Part shown: piece after piece, positions 27,509 through 37,676 of the stretch
Layout of the letters: every line of letters begins with the position of its first letter
Numbering within the stretch: the stretch's first letter is position 1
DNA from: Pseudomonas sp. Choline-02u-1
Lineage (GTDB): Bacteria; Pseudomonadota; Gammaproteobacteria; Pseudomonadales; Pseudomonadaceae
NCBI RefSeq assembly: GCF_002836515.1
Contig: NZ_PJBC01000065.1
Location: forward strand, 248,001 to 312,000
DNA length: 64,000 nt
Reading direction: 5' to 3'
Program-made: the position numbers and the translations under genes
Notes under the pieces: model-generated
Database searches by the model: none
What the model was told of the DNA's origin: nothing
What the model saw: only the letters and a program-made list of their open reading frames with translations

Positions 27509-29350
27509 ATGCCAGATTACCGCTCGAAAACATCCACCCACGGTCGCAACATGGCCGGCGCCCGCGCATTGTGGCGCGCCACCGGCATGAAAGATGACGA
27601 CTTCAAGAAGCCGATCATTGCCATTGCCAACTCGTTTACCCAGTTCGTCCCGGGGCATGTGCACCTGAAGGACCTGGGTCAACTGGTCGCCCGCGAGATC
27701 GAACGTGCCGGTGGCGTGGCCAAGGAATTCAACACCATTGCAGTCGATGACGGCATCGCCATGGGCCACGATGGCATGCTGTATTCGCTGCCGAGCCGCG
27801 AGATCATCGCCGACTCCGTCGAGTACATGGTCAACGCCCACTGCGCCGACGCCATCGTCTGCATTTCCAACTGCGACAAGATCACCCCGGGCATGCTGAT
27901 GGCCGCGCTGCGCCTGAACATTCCGGTGATCTTCGTTTCCGGCGGCCCGATGGAAGCCGGCAAGACCAAACTCGCCTCCCACGGTCTCGACCTCGTCGAC
28001 GCCATGGTGATCGCCGCCGACTCCAGCGCTTCTGACGAGAAGGTCGCCGAGTACGAGCGCAGCGCCTGTCCGACCTGCGGTTCGTGCTCCGGCATGTTCA
28101 CCGCCAACTCGATGAACTGCCTGACAGAAGCATTGGGTCTGGCCTTGCCGGGCAACGGTTCCACTCTGGCCACCCACAGCGACCGCGAACAACTGTTCCT
28201 GCAGGCCGGGCGCACCATCGTCGAGCTGTGCAAGCGTTACTACGGCGAGAACGACGATTCCGTGCTGCCGCGCAACATCGCCAACTTCAAGGCATTCGAG
28301 AACGCAATGATGCTCGACATCGCCATGGGCGGTTCGACCAACACCATCCTGCACTTGCTCGCAGCGGCTCAGGAAGCCGAGATCGATTTCGACCTGCGCG
28401 ACATCGACCGTCTCTCGCGCAGCGTGCCGCAGCTGTGCAAAGTGGCGCCGAATATCCAGAAATACCACATGGAAGACGTGCACCGCGCCGGCGGCATTTT
28501 CAGCATTCTCGGTTCGCTGGCCCGTGGCGGCCTGCTGCATACCGACCTGCCGACCGTGCACAGCCGCAGCATGGAAGAAGCCATCGCCAAGTGGGACATC
28601 ACCCAGACTGACGATGAAGCCGTGCATCACTTCTTCAAGGCAGGCCCGGCAGGCATCCCGACCCAGACTGCGTTCAGCCAGTCGACCCGTTGGGAAACCC
28701 TGGACGACGACCGTGAAAACGGCTGCATCCGCAGCTTCGAACATGCCTATTCGAAAGAAGGTGGCCTCGCCGTGCTGTACGGCAACATTGCGCAGGATGG
28801 TTGCGTGGTGAAAACCGCCGGTGTCGATGAGTCGATCCATGTCTTCGAAGGCAACGCGAAAATCTTCGAAAGCCAGGACAGCGCCGTGCGCGGCATCCTC
28901 GCCGACGAAGTGAAGGAAGGTGACATCGTCATCATTCGCTACGAAGGCCCGAAAGGCGGCCCGGGCATGCAGGAAATGCTCTACCCGACTTCGTACCTGA
29001 AATCCAAAGGCCTGGGCAAAGCCTGCGCACTGCTGACTGACGGCCGCTTCTCCGGCGGTACTTCCGGTCTGTCGATCGGCCACGCTTCGCCGGAGGCTGC
29101 GGCTGGCGGAGCGATCGGTCTGGTGCAGGACGGCGACAAAGTGCTGATCGACATTCCGAACCGCTCGATCAACCTGTTGGTCAGCGATGAAGAACTGGCG
29201 GCACGCCGCGCCGAGCAGGACAAGAAAGGCTGGAAACCGGTTGAGGTGCGTCCACGCAAAGTGACCACTGCGCTCAAGGCCTACGCCCTGCTGGCGACCA
29301 GTGCGGACAAGGGTGCGGTGCGTAACAAAGCGATGCTCGACGGGCTGTAA
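27509..29350 (+). CDS. ilvD: Dihydroxy-acid dehydratase IlvD
   Basis: IlvD dehydrates 2,3-dihydroxy-isovalerate and -methylvalerate in branched-chain amino acid and pantothenate synthesis. The 613-residue protein begins [20 protein letters not shown] and has the iron-sulfur ligand cysteines in [10 protein letters not shown] and [17 protein letters not shown], plus the C-terminal [11 protein letters not shown] and [14 protein letters not shown] motifs. An open extension of eight codons upstream lacks a ribosome site. The gene closes with a strong terminator. Confidence 0.97.
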   Translation: MPDYRSKTSTHGRNMAGARALWRATGMKDDDFKKPIIAIANSFTQFVPGHVHLKDLGQLVAREIERAGGVAKEFNTIAVDDGIAMGHDGMLYSLPSREIIADSVEYMVNAHCADAIVCISNCDKITPGMLMAALRLNIPVIFVSGGPMEAGKTKLASHGLDLVDAMVIAADSSASDEKVAEYERSACPTCGSCSGMFTANSMNCLTEALGLALPGNGSTLATHSDREQLFLQAGRTIVELCKRYYGENDDSVLPRNIANFKAFENAMMLDIAMGGSTNTILHLLAAAQEAEIDFDLRDIDRLSRSVPQLCKVAPNIQKYHMEDVHRAGGIFSILGSLARGGLLHTDLPTVHSRSMEEAIAKWDITQTDDEAVHHFFKAGPAGIPTQTAFSQSTRWETLDDDRENGCIRSFEHAYSKEGGLAVLYGNIAQDGCVVKTAGVDESIHVFEGNAKIFESQDSAVRGILADEVKEGDIVIIRYEGPKGGPGMQEMLYPTSYLKSKGLGKACALLTDGRFSGGTSGLSIGHASPEAAAGGAIGLVQDGDKVLIDIPNRSINLLVSDEELAARRAEQDKKGWKPVEVRPRKVTTALKAYALLATSADKGAVRNKAMLDGL

Positions 29351-29369
29351 GCGTCCAGGCGCAGAAACA

Positions 29370-29402
29370 AAAATGCCCCGCCAACGTGCGGGGCATTTTT
29401 TT
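29370..29402 (+). terminator. Terminator of ilvD
   Basis: AAAATGCCCCGC-CAAC-GTGCGGGGCATTTTTTT is a perfect GC stem with an eight-T tail starting 20 bases after ilvD. Confidence 0.92.
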
Positions 29403-29416
29403 AGCCGTCTGACACT

Positions 29417-29519
29417 GATCGTTCCCACGCTCCTGCGTGGGAATGCCTCAAGGGACGCTCCGCGTCCAGTGACGCGGAGCGTCACGGGCTGCATTCCCAC
29501 GCGGAGCGTGGGAACGATC
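29417..29519. repeat. Long palindromic repeat, GATCGTTCCCACGC family, copy 1
   Basis: The 103-base element begins GATCGTTCCCACGCTCCTGC and ends with the inverse (GCGGAGCGTGGGAACGATC). Inside it a second dyad, GGGACGCTCCGCGTC / GACGCGGAGCGTC, makes a nested cruciform. A second copy lies at 41653-41760. Confidence 0.85.
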
Positions 29520-29556
29520 AAATCTGGCTCACGTCCCTACAGGAATACGGTGTGGG

Positions 29557-30612
29557 TTACTGAATATCCTCTGGCTTGACGATCACCCAGTTTTTATCCG
29601 CCGTCACCGGCAGCCCTTCCTTGGCCTGCGCCGCGGCGTGCTTGGCCATCATGCCGTTGATTTGCGTCATGTACTTGTCCTTGCGGTTAATCCACAAGTG
29701 GATGCCGCCCTTGGCCACGTCGACATCATGGAACAGCATGTAACCGTCGCTGGTGGGGGTGTCGCCACCGACCAGTACCGGTTTTTTCCATTCATCGATA
29801 TAGGTGAGGATCGCCGCGTGCTTGCCAGCCATCCACGTTGCCGGAGTCCAGAGGTACGGCGTCAATTCGAGGCCGAGGTTGGCCTTCTCGTCATATTTGC
29901 CGGTGGTGATCTGCTTGCGCGCGGTGGTCAGTTCACCGGTTTTCCGATCCTTGAGCAGCAGTGAAACGCCAATCACGTTTTGCGGTTTGACGTTGTAGCC
30001 GTACTTGGGATCCGCCGCGACCATGCGCACCAGTTCCTCTGAAGCGGCGGTCATCACATAGACCTCGATGCCGTTCTCCATCAGTTTGTTGTACAGCTCC
30101 TGCTGGCCAGTGAAGATTTTCGGCGGATTGACGTCGAGCTTCTTCACCACATCACCTTCGTAATACGTCGCCGGCACCGGTTTGCCCGAAGCCATCAGTT
30201 CGTCGACGTAGCCCTTGAGCTCCTTGAGGGTGAAGCCGGAAAACACCTGCGCCACCCACGGGTAACAAACCATGTCGTCGACTTCGCAGAGCCGGTAGTA
30301 ATAACTGAACAGGCTCTCCTTGTGTTCGGTAGTGTCCTTGAACGGCATCAGCTTCAGCGAGGGATCAAGCGTGTCGCGGGTGATCAGGCCCTTGTTTTCC
30401 ATGAACGGCAGCAAGGACTCTTCGAGGTCGTAGCGGTAACTGGTGTTGTCCATGTCGAACACCGCGTAATGACCCTTGTTGGCGTTGGCGGCGATCATCG
30501 CGTTCAGTGCCTTGGCCTGATCCGCCGGCCAATGCTTGAGCTCCGTGGCAAACACCTGACCGGCGAGGCCCGCCGCCAATGCCACAGCCAACAACGTGCG
30601 TGCAATTCTCAT
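29557..30612 (-). CDS. pchP: Phosphorylcholine phosphatase PchP
   Basis: This 351-residue protein has a 22-residue signal peptide and is expected in the periplasm. It is a HAD-family phosphatase: motif I FDMDNT places the nucleophile at residue 53, i.e. Asp31 of the mature protein, which agrees with the numbering known for P. aeruginosa PchP. Motif II is VMTAAS and motif III VGGDTPTSDGYML. PchP releases choline from phosphorylcholine derived from host or plant lipids. In P. aeruginosa it is induced by choline and betaine; no regulator is evident here. The start at 30612 matches the signal peptide; an upstream in-frame extension is unlikely. Confidence 0.87.
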   Translation of the reverse strand: MRIARTLLAVALAAGLAGQVFATELKHWPADQAKALNAMIAANANKGHYAVFDMDNTSYRYDLEESLLPFMENKGLITRDTLDPSLKLMPFKDTTEHKESLFSYYYRLCEVDDMVCYPWVAQVFSGFTLKELKGYVDELMASGKPVPATYYEGDVVKKLDVNPPKIFTGQQELYNKLMENGIEVYVMTAASEELVRMVAADPKYGYNVKPQNVIGVSLLLKDRKTGELTTARKQITTGKYDEKANLGLELTPYLWTPATWMAGKHAAILTYIDEWKKPVLVGGDTPTSDGYMLFHDVDVAKGGIHLWINRKDKYMTQINGMMAKHAAAQAKEGLPVTADKNWVIVKPEDIQ

Positions 30613-30851
30613 AGCGCTACTCCCCCGATGCAAAGAGTTCGACGCTAACAAATAAGTGTGACAACCCTCGCCTGTCAGCGACTGCATACGTTCCCTGCGC
30701 GCCAGATGCATTGCCGACAGCGACACGGCTTATTCCAAAAACGACGGACGCCCAGCCATTTCGGTATTAAATCATTGCAAATCAAGCTGTTAGGCTTGCC
30801 GGTTCGCAGCAGCCCCGGATGGCTGTTGACACAGTCTTTTCTGGAGTTCCC

Positions 30852-32243
30852 ATGAATCTACCGCTGATTCTCAACCTGCTGGTGTTCCTCGCCCTGCTTT
30901 TGGGTCTTGCGCAAACCCGACACACGACCTGGAGCCTGGCGAAAAAAGTCCTGCTTGCACTGGTCCTCGGCGTGGCGTTCGGCGTTGCGCTGCACACGAT
31001 TTACGGTGCCGGCAACCCGGTACTGAAAGCCTCGATCAGCTGGTTCGATCTGGTCGGCAACGGTTACGTGCAGTTGCTGCAAATGATCGTGATCCCGCTG
31101 GTGTTCGCCTCGATCCTCAGCGCCGTGGCGCGTCTGCACAACGCCTCGTCGCTGAGCAAGATCAGTTTCCTGACCATCGGCACGCTGCTGTTCACCACCG
31201 CCATCGCGGCGCTGGTCGGCATCGGCCTGACCAACCTATTCGGCCTCACCGCCGAAGGTCTGGTTGCCGGCACTCAGGAAATGGCGCGCCTGCAAACCAT
31301 TCAGAACGACTACGCCGGCAAGGTCGCCGACCTGAATGTGCCGCAGTTGCTGCTGTCATTCATCCCGCAGAACCCGTTCGCCGACCTGGCGCGGGCCAAA
31401 CCGACCTCAATCATCAGCGTAGTGATTTTCGCCGCGTTCCTTGGGGTCGCCGCGCTGCAACTGCTCAAGGATGACGTGGAAAAAGGTCAGAAAGTGATCA
31501 ACGCCATCGACACCCTGCAGGCCTGGGTGATGCGTCTGGTGCGCCTGGTAATGAAGCTGACCCCCTACGGTGTGCTGGCGCTGATGACCAAAGTGGTCGC
31601 TGGCTCCAACCTGCAGGACATCATCAAGCTCGGCAGTTTCGTCGTGGTCTCGTACCTCGGCCTGGGACTGATGTTCGTGGTGCACGGTGTGCTGGTGTCG
31701 GCCGCCGGGATCAACCCGCTGCGCTTCTTCCGCAAGATCTGGCCGGTGTTGACGTTTGCCTTCACCAGCCGCTCCAGCGCGGCGACCATTCCGCTGAGCA
31801 TCGAGGCGCAGACCCGGCGTCTGGGGATTCCGTCGTCGGTCGCCAGTTTCGCTGCGTCGTTCGGCGCAACCATTGGCCAGAACGGATGCGCCGGCCTGTA
31901 CCCGGCAATGCTGGCGGTGATGGTGGCGCCGACGGTGGGTATCAATCCGCTGGATCCGCTGTGGATCGCGACGCTGGTGGCGATTGTCACGTTGAGTTCG
32001 GCCGGTGTGGCCGGGGTCGGCGGTGGCGCGACGTTCGCGGCACTGATCGTGCTGCCGGCGATGGGTTTGCCGGTGTCATTGGTGGCGTTGCTGATTTCGG
32101 TCGAGCCGTTGATTGATATGGGGCGTACCGCGCTGAACGTGAGTGGCTCGATCACCGCCGGCGCGATTACCAGTCAGGTGATGCAGCAGACTGATAAAGC
32201 ATTGCTGGATGCTGATGAGCATGCCGAGTTGGCTCAGGCGTGA
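30852..32243 (+). CDS. L-cystine-type sodium/dicarboxylate symporter (DAACS family)
   Basis: This 463-residue inner-membrane transporter belongs to the dicarboxylate/amino acid:cation symporter family. Typical features are [18 protein letters not shown] near residue 75, the serine-rich loop [18 protein letters not shown] and [18 protein letters not shown]. Sequences like this are usually assigned to the TcyP/YdjN group, which imports L-cystine. An ATG 11 codons upstream is replaced by the [10 protein letters not shown] start, which follows TGGAG. Substrate is by family only. Confidence 0.83.
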   Translation: MNLPLILNLLVFLALLLGLAQTRHTTWSLAKKVLLALVLGVAFGVALHTIYGAGNPVLKASISWFDLVGNGYVQLLQMIVIPLVFASILSAVARLHNASSLSKISFLTIGTLLFTTAIAALVGIGLTNLFGLTAEGLVAGTQEMARLQTIQNDYAGKVADLNVPQLLLSFIPQNPFADLARAKPTSIISVVIFAAFLGVAALQLLKDDVEKGQKVINAIDTLQAWVMRLVRLVMKLTPYGVLALMTKVVAGSNLQDIIKLGSFVVVSYLGLGLMFVVHGVLVSAAGINPLRFFRKIWPVLTFAFTSRSSAATIPLSIEAQTRRLGIPSSVASFAASFGATIGQNGCAGLYPAMLAVMVAPTVGINPLDPLWIATLVAIVTLSSAGVAGVGGGATFAALIVLPAMGLPVSLVALLISVEPLIDMGRTALNVSGSITAGAITSQVMQQTDKALLDADEHAELAQA

Positions 32244-32265
32244 TGTAAAGCAAGATCAAAAGAAC

Positions 32266-32327
32266 GCAGCCTTCGGCAGCTCCTACAGGAGAGATGCGTA
32301 CATCCTGTAGGAGCTGCCGAAGGCTGC
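32266..32327. repeat. Inverted repeat with 25-bp perfect arms
   Basis: GCAGCCTTCGGCAGCTCCTA followed by CAGGA, then a 12-base loop and its exact inverse. It lies between the convergent symporter and folA genes and may terminate both; the same core occurs at 3162-3236. Confidence 0.85.
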
Positions 32328-32333
32328 GATCTT

Positions 32334-32846
32334 TTAGGCTTTTTCCCAGACTTCGAAGTTGTACGCGGGTTTATCTTCAACCGCCGGATTTTCAACATTC
32401 GACACCAGTTTCCACTGGTGCACATCAAACTCCGGAAACCACGCATCGCCCTCAGGGCTCAGCGCCACGCGGGTCAGGTACAGACGATCAGCTTGCGCCA
32501 GTCCCTGCGCATACAACTGCGCGCCGCCAATCAGCATCAATTCATCAACGCCCTGCGCCTTCGCCCATTCCTCGGCGCGAATCACGGCAGCTTCCAGCGA
32601 TGCATACACCTCGGCGCCCTCCAGCACTAAATCGGGCTGACGGCTGACCACGATATTCAGACGCCCCGGCAACGGCCGACCCAGCGAATCCCAGGTCTTG
32701 CGGCCCATGATGATCGGCTTGCCGAGCGTGGTCGCCTTGAAGTATTTGAAGTCCCCCGGCAGGTGCCAGGGCATGCTGTTGTCGACGCCGATCACGCGGT
32801 TTTCACCGAGGGCTGCGATCAGGCTGAGGGGAAGTGATTTAGTCAT
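32334..32846 (-). CDS. folA: Dihydrofolate reductase FolA
   Basis: FolA regenerates tetrahydrofolate using NADPH and is the trimethoprim target. The 170-residue protein begins MTKSLPLSLIAALGENRVIG; a very long ORF upstream is an artefact of the antisense strand. Motifs include NSMPWHLPGDFKYFK with the active-site acid (Asp), MGRKTWDSLGRPLPGR and LMLIGGAQLYAQ. Nothing suggests a resistance variant. Its partner thyA lies 13 kb away and is cut (see 45557). Confidence 0.96.
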   Translation of the reverse strand: MTKSLPLSLIAALGENRVIGVDNSMPWHLPGDFKYFKATTLGKPIIMGRKTWDSLGRPLPGRLNIVVSRQPDLVLEGAEVYASLEAAVIRAEEWAKAQGVDELMLIGGAQLYAQGLAQADRLYLTRVALSPEGDAWFPEFDVHQWKLVSNVENPAVEDKPAYNFEVWEKA

Positions 32847-32931
32847 GCCGGCGAGGATACCAGAGCCGCGCTTACCCCGATAAGCGCCACAGCGGTTATG
32901 CTCAGCGCTCGATTTAGCGACGGGACGCCGC

Positions 32932-34305
32932 GTGACTGAACTGACTCCATTGCAAAACCTCTGGCTCACCGAAACCATCCGCCTGCGCGAAGAACACGCG
33001 GGGCCGCTGGATGATCTGGAAGCCAATCGTCTGGCCCGCGCCGCTGGCGGCGATCTGCCGAGCCGTATTGCGCGCCGGGCGTCATGGCTGGCCGAGCGTG
33101 ACGGGCTGACCGCCGCGCTCAAGCACTGGCTGCAAGGCGCGCGCCTGGCGCTGGTGTTGTTGATGATCTTCGCGGTGCTGAGCGGCGCCGGCCTGGCTTT
33201 CGCCGCCCTCGGGCAGACGCCGGTGAATGTGTTCTGGGCGCTGGGCAGTCTGCTGGGGATCAATCTGATTTTGCTGCTGAGCTGGGCGCTGGGTTTGATT
33301 TTCGCTGGCGAACACGGCGCCACGCTTGGGCGTTTGTGGCTGTGGCTCAGCGAAAAACTCGCCCGCGATGCCAAAGCCGCGCAACTGGCGCCGGCCCTGC
33401 TGTTGCTGCTGCAACGCAAGAAGCTCAACCGCTGGGCACTCGGCGCGTTGGTCAATGGCCTGTGGCTGCTGGCGATGCTCAGCGCGTTGATCCTGCTGCT
33501 GACGCTGATGGCCACGCGGCGCTACGGCTTCGTTTGGGAAACCACGATCCTCGGCGCCGACACTTTCATCCACGTCACCCAGGCCCTCGGCTATCTGCCG
33601 TCGCTGCTTGGCTTCAACGTGCCGACTGAGGAAATGATCCGCGCCAGCGGCGACAGCGCACTGGATATTGAAAGCGCACGACAGGCCTGGGCGACCTGGC
33701 TGGTCGGCGTGCTGGTGGTCTACGGCGTGCTGCCGCGCCTGCTGCTCGCGCTGTTCTGCCTGTGGCGCTGGAACAGCGGCAAAGCCGCGCTGCGCCTGGA
33801 CCTGAATCTGCCCGGCTACGCGCAACTGCGCGAACGGTTGATGCCAACCAGCGAACGCCTCGGCGTCAACGACCCTGCGCCTGCGCAACTGCATCGTGTC
33901 GAGAGCAACGTCGGCGAACTCGCCAGCGAAGGCGCGTTGCTGGTCGCCATCGAACTTGACGAACAACGCCCGTGGCCGCCCCCGTTGCCAAAAAGCGTCA
34001 GCAACGCCGGCATCCTCGACAGCCGCGAATCGCGGCACAAACTGCTCGAACAACTCAGTCGCTTCCCGCCGGCGCGCCTTGCGATTGCTTGTGATCCGCG
34101 GCGTTCGCCGGATCGCGGCAGCCTCGCGCTGATCGCTGAGCTGGCGCGCAACGCCGGCGCCACTCGGGTCTGGCTGCTGCAAGCGCCGCCCGGCGAAGCG
34201 CTGGATGGCCAACGTCTGGGCGACTGGCACGCGGCGCTGCAACAACTGGAATTGCCGTTCGCCAATTGCGCGCCGATGAACTGGCTGGAGAGCGGACATG
34301 ACTGA
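32932..34305 (+). CDS. DUF2868 membrane protein
   Basis: This 457-residue protein starts at a GTG. It has at least four membrane segments (around residues 70-90, 103-125, 170-190, 258-280) and a soluble C-terminal half without catalytic motifs that I recognise. It corresponds to the DUF2868 family, always found with a DUF3482 GTPase. The next gene is exactly that and overlaps by eight bases. The pair is conserved in pseudomonads, but no function has been established. Confidence 0.85.
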   Translation: MTELTPLQNLWLTETIRLREEHAGPLDDLEANRLARAAGGDLPSRIARRASWLAERDGLTAALKHWLQGARLALVLLMIFAVLSGAGLAFAALGQTPVNVFWALGSLLGINLILLLSWALGLIFAGEHGATLGRLWLWLSEKLARDAKAAQLAPALLLLLQRKKLNRWALGALVNGLWLLAMLSALILLLTLMATRRYGFVWETTILGADTFIHVTQALGYLPSLLGFNVPTEEMIRASGDSALDIESARQAWATWLVGVLVVYGVLPRLLLALFCLWRWNSGKAALRLDLNLPGYAQLRERLMPTSERLGVNDPAPAQLHRVESNVGELASEGALLVAIELDEQRPWPPPLPKSVSNAGILDSRESRHKLLEQLSRFPPARLAIACDPRRSPDRGSLALIAELARNAGATRVWLLQAPPGEALDGQRLGDWHAALQQLELPFANCAPMNWLESGHD

Positions 34306-35674
34306 TGCACGCAAGGCGCCGCTGAAACTGGCGGTGGTTGGCCACACCAACGTCGGCAAGACCTCGCTGCTGCGCACGCTGACCCGTGACGTCGGCTTCG
34401 GCGAAGTCTCGCATCGGCCGAGTACCACACGGCATGTCGAAGGCGCGCGGTTGTCGGTGGATGGCGAGCCGTTGCTCGATCTGTACGACACGCCGGGGCT
34501 GGAAGATGCGATCGCCCTGCTCGATTTTCTCGAACGTCTGGAACGCCCCGGCGAACGCCTCGACGGCCCGGCGCGGCTGGCGCGGTTTCTCGACGGCAGC
34601 GAGGCGCGCCAGCGTTTCGAACAGGAAGCCAAGGTGCTGCGACAGCTGCTCGCCTCCGACGCCGGTCTGTATGTGATCGATGCCCGCGAGCCGGTGCTGG
34701 CCAAGTACCGCGACGAGCTGCAAGTGCTCGCCAGTTGTGGCAAACCGCTGCTGCCAGTGCTGAATTTCGTGAGCAGCGCCAACCATCGCGAACCCGACTG
34801 GCGTGAAGCCCTGGCGCGGCTCGGGCTGCACGCCCTGGTGCGTTTCGACAGCGTAGCGCCGCCCGAGGATGGCGAGCGGCGCTTGTACGAAAGCCTCGCA
34901 CTGCTGCTGGAAAATGCCCGGCCGCAACTGGAGCGATTGATCGCCGATCAACAGGCGCAGCGCATCGCCCGTCAGCAAAGTGCCGCGCGCTTGATTGCCG
35001 AATTGCTGATCGATTGCGCCGCGTGCCGGCGCAGCGTTGTCAGCGAAGCCGAGCAGGAGCAGCAAGCGATCAGTGAATTGCGCAAAGCCGTACGCCAGCG
35101 CGAGCAGAAGTGCGTTGAGGCGTTGCTCAAGCTCTACGCGTTTCGCCCGCAGGACGCGGCGGCCAATGATTTGCCGTTGCTCGACGGGCGTTGGGGCGAT
35201 GACCTGTTCAACCCGGAAACACTGAAACAGCTCGGCGTACGGGTCGGCGGCGGCGTTGCTGCCGGTGCGGCGGCCGGGGCTGGCGTGGATTTGCTGGTCG
35301 GCGGCATTACCCTCGGCGCAGCAGCGCTGGCCGGGGCGATCGCCGGCGGCGCCCTGCAAACCGCGCGCAGTTACGGCAGTCGCCTGCTCGGCAAGATCAA
35401 AGGCCAACGGGAATTAACCGTGGATGATGGCGTGTTGCGGCTGTTGGCGTTGCGGCAGCGGCAACTGGTGTTGGCGCTGGATCAGCGCGGGCATGCGGCG
35501 ATGGACGCGGTTCAGGTTGCAACGCCGGTGGATAAAACCTGGCGCGAAGGCAAGTTGCCGGAAGTGTTGAACAAGGCCCGGGCGCATCCGCAGTGGTCGT
35601 CGCTCAATCCCCATCCGAAGCTGAATCAGGCGCAAAGGCAGGAGCAGGTTGAGGCGTTGGTCAAGGCGTTGTAG
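34298..35674 (+). CDS. Era-like GTPase with DUF3482
   Basis: This 458-residue protein has an N-terminal Ras-like GTPase: P-loop VVGHTNVGKTSLLRTL (residues about 12-27), T motif STTRHVE, switch II DLYDTPGLED and an atypical base-recognition region (LLPVLNFVSS in place of NKxD). The C-terminal half is DUF3482, with glycine/alanine-rich hydrophobic helices (VGGGVAAGAAAGAGVDLL) that may insert in or touch membrane. It is coupled to the DUF2868 membrane protein and the two probably form one complex of unknown role. Confidence 0.87.
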   Translation: MTDARKAPLKLAVVGHTNVGKTSLLRTLTRDVGFGEVSHRPSTTRHVEGARLSVDGEPLLDLYDTPGLEDAIALLDFLERLERPGERLDGPARLARFLDGSEARQRFEQEAKVLRQLLASDAGLYVIDAREPVLAKYRDELQVLASCGKPLLPVLNFVSSANHREPDWREALARLGLHALVRFDSVAPPEDGERRLYESLALLLENARPQLERLIADQQAQRIARQQSAARLIAELLIDCAACRRSVVSEAEQEQQAISELRKAVRQREQKCVEALLKLYAFRPQDAAANDLPLLDGRWGDDLFNPETLKQLGVRVGGGVAAGAAAGAGVDLLVGGITLGAAALAGAIAGGALQTARSYGSRLLGKIKGQRELTVDDGVLRLLALRQRQLVLALDQRGHAAMDAVQVATPVDKTWREGKLPEVLNKARAHPQWSSLNPHPKLNQAQRQEQVEALVKAL

Positions 35675-35690
35675 CGGCTGTTCCGGCCTC

Positions 35691-35773
35691 TTCGCGAGCA
35701 AGCCCGCTCCCACAGTTTGATCGCATTCGTTCAGGGGTACCCGGTCAAATGTGGGAGCGGGCTTGCTCGCGAA
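35691..35773. repeat. REPIN
   Basis: TTCGCGAGCAAGCCCGCTCC (and CACA) is followed after 36 bases by its inverse. It separates the GTPase gene from the phosphonate cluster. Confidence 0.85.
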
Positions 35774-35796
35774 TGCAGCACCTCGGTTCCAAGGGT

Positions 35797-36351
35797 TTAC
35801 GCCGCCAGCAGCCGCGCCGCTTTCTCTTTCAGCATCACCAAATCAATCACCGGCACCGCCATTTCCTTGGCCAACTCATCCCACTGGCGCATCCGCAGGC
35901 TGACAGCACACAACGGATCCCGCTCAAACATATCCGCCTCAGCCTCACTCATCACCCCACCCTGATATTCCAGCGTGCGCCGACTCGCCTCACTCAACCG
36001 CGCGTAATACCCCGGCTCACGCAACGTCAGATAGCGCTTGGCCTGAACGTGATATTCGACCAGCCGCGCCAGCCGCTCGCTGAAACCGGCCTCACGCAGA
36101 TAAGCCGCACCGAGCCGTTCATGGCTGACCACGCCGTAACCGCCCATGTTGTCCGCGCCCTCGGCACACAAATGGCCGATGTCATGGAAAAACGCCGCCA
36201 GCACCACTTCATCGTCACAGCCCTCGGCCATGGCCAGCTCGGCCGCTTGCGACATGTGCTCGAGCTGCGACACCGGTTCGCCGATGTAATCACTGGCGCC
36301 GAAGCGTTCGTACAAGCCGAACACCCGCGCCACCACTTGCTCCGGATTCAT
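35797..36351 (-). CDS. PhnZ-like HD-domain phosphonate oxygenase
   Basis: This 184-residue protein is an HD-fold mixed-valent diiron oxygenase of the type linked to phosphonate breakdown. It shows DYIGEPVSQLEHMSQAAEL with Tyr22, Glu25 and His32 in the positions of the PhnZ substrate tyrosine/glutamate and first metal histidine, FFHDIGHL (His56, Asp57) and a later EYHVQAKRYL histidine. PhnZ cleaves the C-P bond of a 2-amino-1-hydroxyethylphosphonate; relatives act on the trimethyl analogue. The upstream FAD enzyme overlaps it by four bases. No PhnY (2-oxoglutarate hydroxylase) lies in the window. Confidence 0.83.
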   Translation of the reverse strand: MNPEQVVARVFGLYERFGASDYIGEPVSQLEHMSQAAELAMAEGCDDEVVLAAFFHDIGHLCAEGADNMGGYGVVSHERLGAAYLREAGFSERLARLVEYHVQAKRYLTLREPGYYARLSEASRRTLEYQGGVMSEAEADMFERDPLCAVSLRMRQWDELAKEMAVPVIDLVMLKEKAARLLAA

Positions 36352-37481
36352 GCCTCCTCCAGCAACTGCGCAATGTTGCGCTCGGCCATCGCCGGGCCGA
36401 CGCTCATACCGACGCCGGTGTGCATCAGCGCCACGCTCAACCCCGGTGCCGGGCGCAGGAATGAAAACGGCCCCGGTCCACGGGCACCATAGACGCCCTG
36501 CCAGCGTTCGACCACTTGGAGCGTGCAGCCCAACGTCTGCTCGGCCAGTTGCAGCATCCAGTCGTCAATCTGCTCGGCGTTGAACGGTGATGCATCGCGG
36601 CCGTAATGGTGCGAGTCGCCGATGATCAGTTCGCCATACGGTGTCGGGCTGATCAGCAGATGAATGCCGTTGGCGTGCAGGTGTGGATGCTCGCGGATGA
36701 TCTGCGCCTGTAGCGCTGCGGCTTCCGGCAAATCGGCAAAGGCGCCGTAGTGCACGCAGCTCAGACCGGTGAGCACGGCGTGTTGCAGGTGCAACTCGAT
36801 GCTTGGTCTGGCGCGGAGCATTTGCAAACGACACACCTGCGGATTGAGCGCAGCAATCGGCTCGGCCAGCAGGGTCTGATAATCGTGACCGGAGCAGACG
36901 ATGATCTGCTTTGCAGTGAAGTCACCGACAGTGCTGCGCAGTCGCCCCGGCTCAACGTCGCGCACCAGCGTGGAAAAATGAAACTCGACACCGAGATCGC
37001 GGCGCAGGTAGTCGATCAGCGCCGGAATCGCTTCGCGTGAATATAACTGTTGATCATCCCTGCCATGCAGCGCGGCGCGGTGATGGCTGAATTGACCGCC
37101 ATACAGATCGCGCAGTGCAGCGCCGCGCAGCAGCTCAACGTTGTAGCCGTGTTCCAGCGCACGAGCGGCGCAGAACGCTTCCAGCAAATCTTCTTCGGCT
37201 TCGCTGCGGGCGAACAGGTAAGAACCATTGCGCTTGATCTGCAGACCGGCGAGCTGCGCCCAGTCGCCCCAGATCTCGCGGCTGGCCTTGGCCAGTTCGA
37301 GCATGGTGCCGGGCGGCTGGCCGGTGACCAGCGCCTGGCCGAAATTGCGCACCGAAGCGCCGAGAGGGGTGGCGGTGCGTTCGAATACCGCGACTTTCAG
37401 CCCGCGTTTGGCGGCGGCGTAGGCGTGGGACAGGCCGAGGATGCCGGCGCCGACGATGAGCAGGTCTTTGGGTTGTGTCAT
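36348..37481 (-). CDS. FAD-dependent oxidoreductase, phosphonate-associated (TIGR03364 type)
   Basis: This 377-residue flavoprotein has the N-terminal FAD motif LLIVGAGILGLSHAYAAAKRG and the DAO-family C-terminus MHTGVGMSVGPAMAERN. I place it with TIGR03364 oxidoreductases, which are found beside phosphonate HD oxygenases; some members oxidise 2-aminoethylphosphonate or N-methyl derivatives. The start MTQPKDLL at 37481 is chosen; the frame upstream runs through a REP element. It shares an ATGA overlap with the HD oxygenase, so both probably act on the same imported phosphonate. Confidence 0.8.
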   Translation of the reverse strand: MTQPKDLLIVGAGILGLSHAYAAAKRGLKVAVFERTATPLGASVRNFGQALVTGQPPGTMLELAKASREIWGDWAQLAGLQIKRNGSYLFARSEAEEDLLEAFCAARALEHGYNVELLRGAALRDLYGGQFSHHRAALHGRDDQQLYSREAIPALIDYLRRDLGVEFHFSTLVRDVEPGRLRSTVGDFTAKQIIVCSGHDYQTLLAEPIAALNPQVCRLQMLRARPSIELHLQHAVLTGLSCVHYGAFADLPEAAALQAQIIREHPHLHANGIHLLISPTPYGELIIGDSHHYGRDASPFNAEQIDDWMLQLAEQTLGCTLQVVERWQGVYGARGPGPFSFLRPAPGLSVALMHTGVGMSVGPAMAERNIAQLLEEA

Positions 37482-37509
37482 ATGGGAATGTCCTGCATGA
37501 AAGACCGCT

Positions 37510-37651
37510 TTCGCGAGCAAGCCCGCTCCCACAGGTGATTTTGGTGCCCACAACATGTGTGTTCACTAAAGATCCAATGCGAGAGTTCGCCAGTCCCATA
37601 GGGAATTGTGCTGTGAACACGGTCCAATGTGGGAGCGGGCTTGCTCGCGAA
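37510..37651. repeat. REP pair with a long (about 95-base) interior
   Basis: Inverted REP arms TTCGCGAGCAAGCCCGCTCC(CACA) and TGTGGGAGCGGGCTTGCTCG lie in the gap between the binding-protein and flavoprotein genes. They may reduce read-through or stabilise the upstream mRNA. Confidence 0.75.
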
Positions 37652-37676
37652 GGGGCCTCGTCAGTCGATAGAAATC

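Noticed and set aside
27341-29521. 726-codon open frame on the minus strand
   Set aside because: It mirrors ilvD and shows no protein family features.
33082-34782. Long minus-strand frame across the DUF2868 and GTPase genes
   Set aside because: The plus-strand genes have coupled starts and GTPase motifs; the antisense product is low-complexity Arg/Gln-rich.
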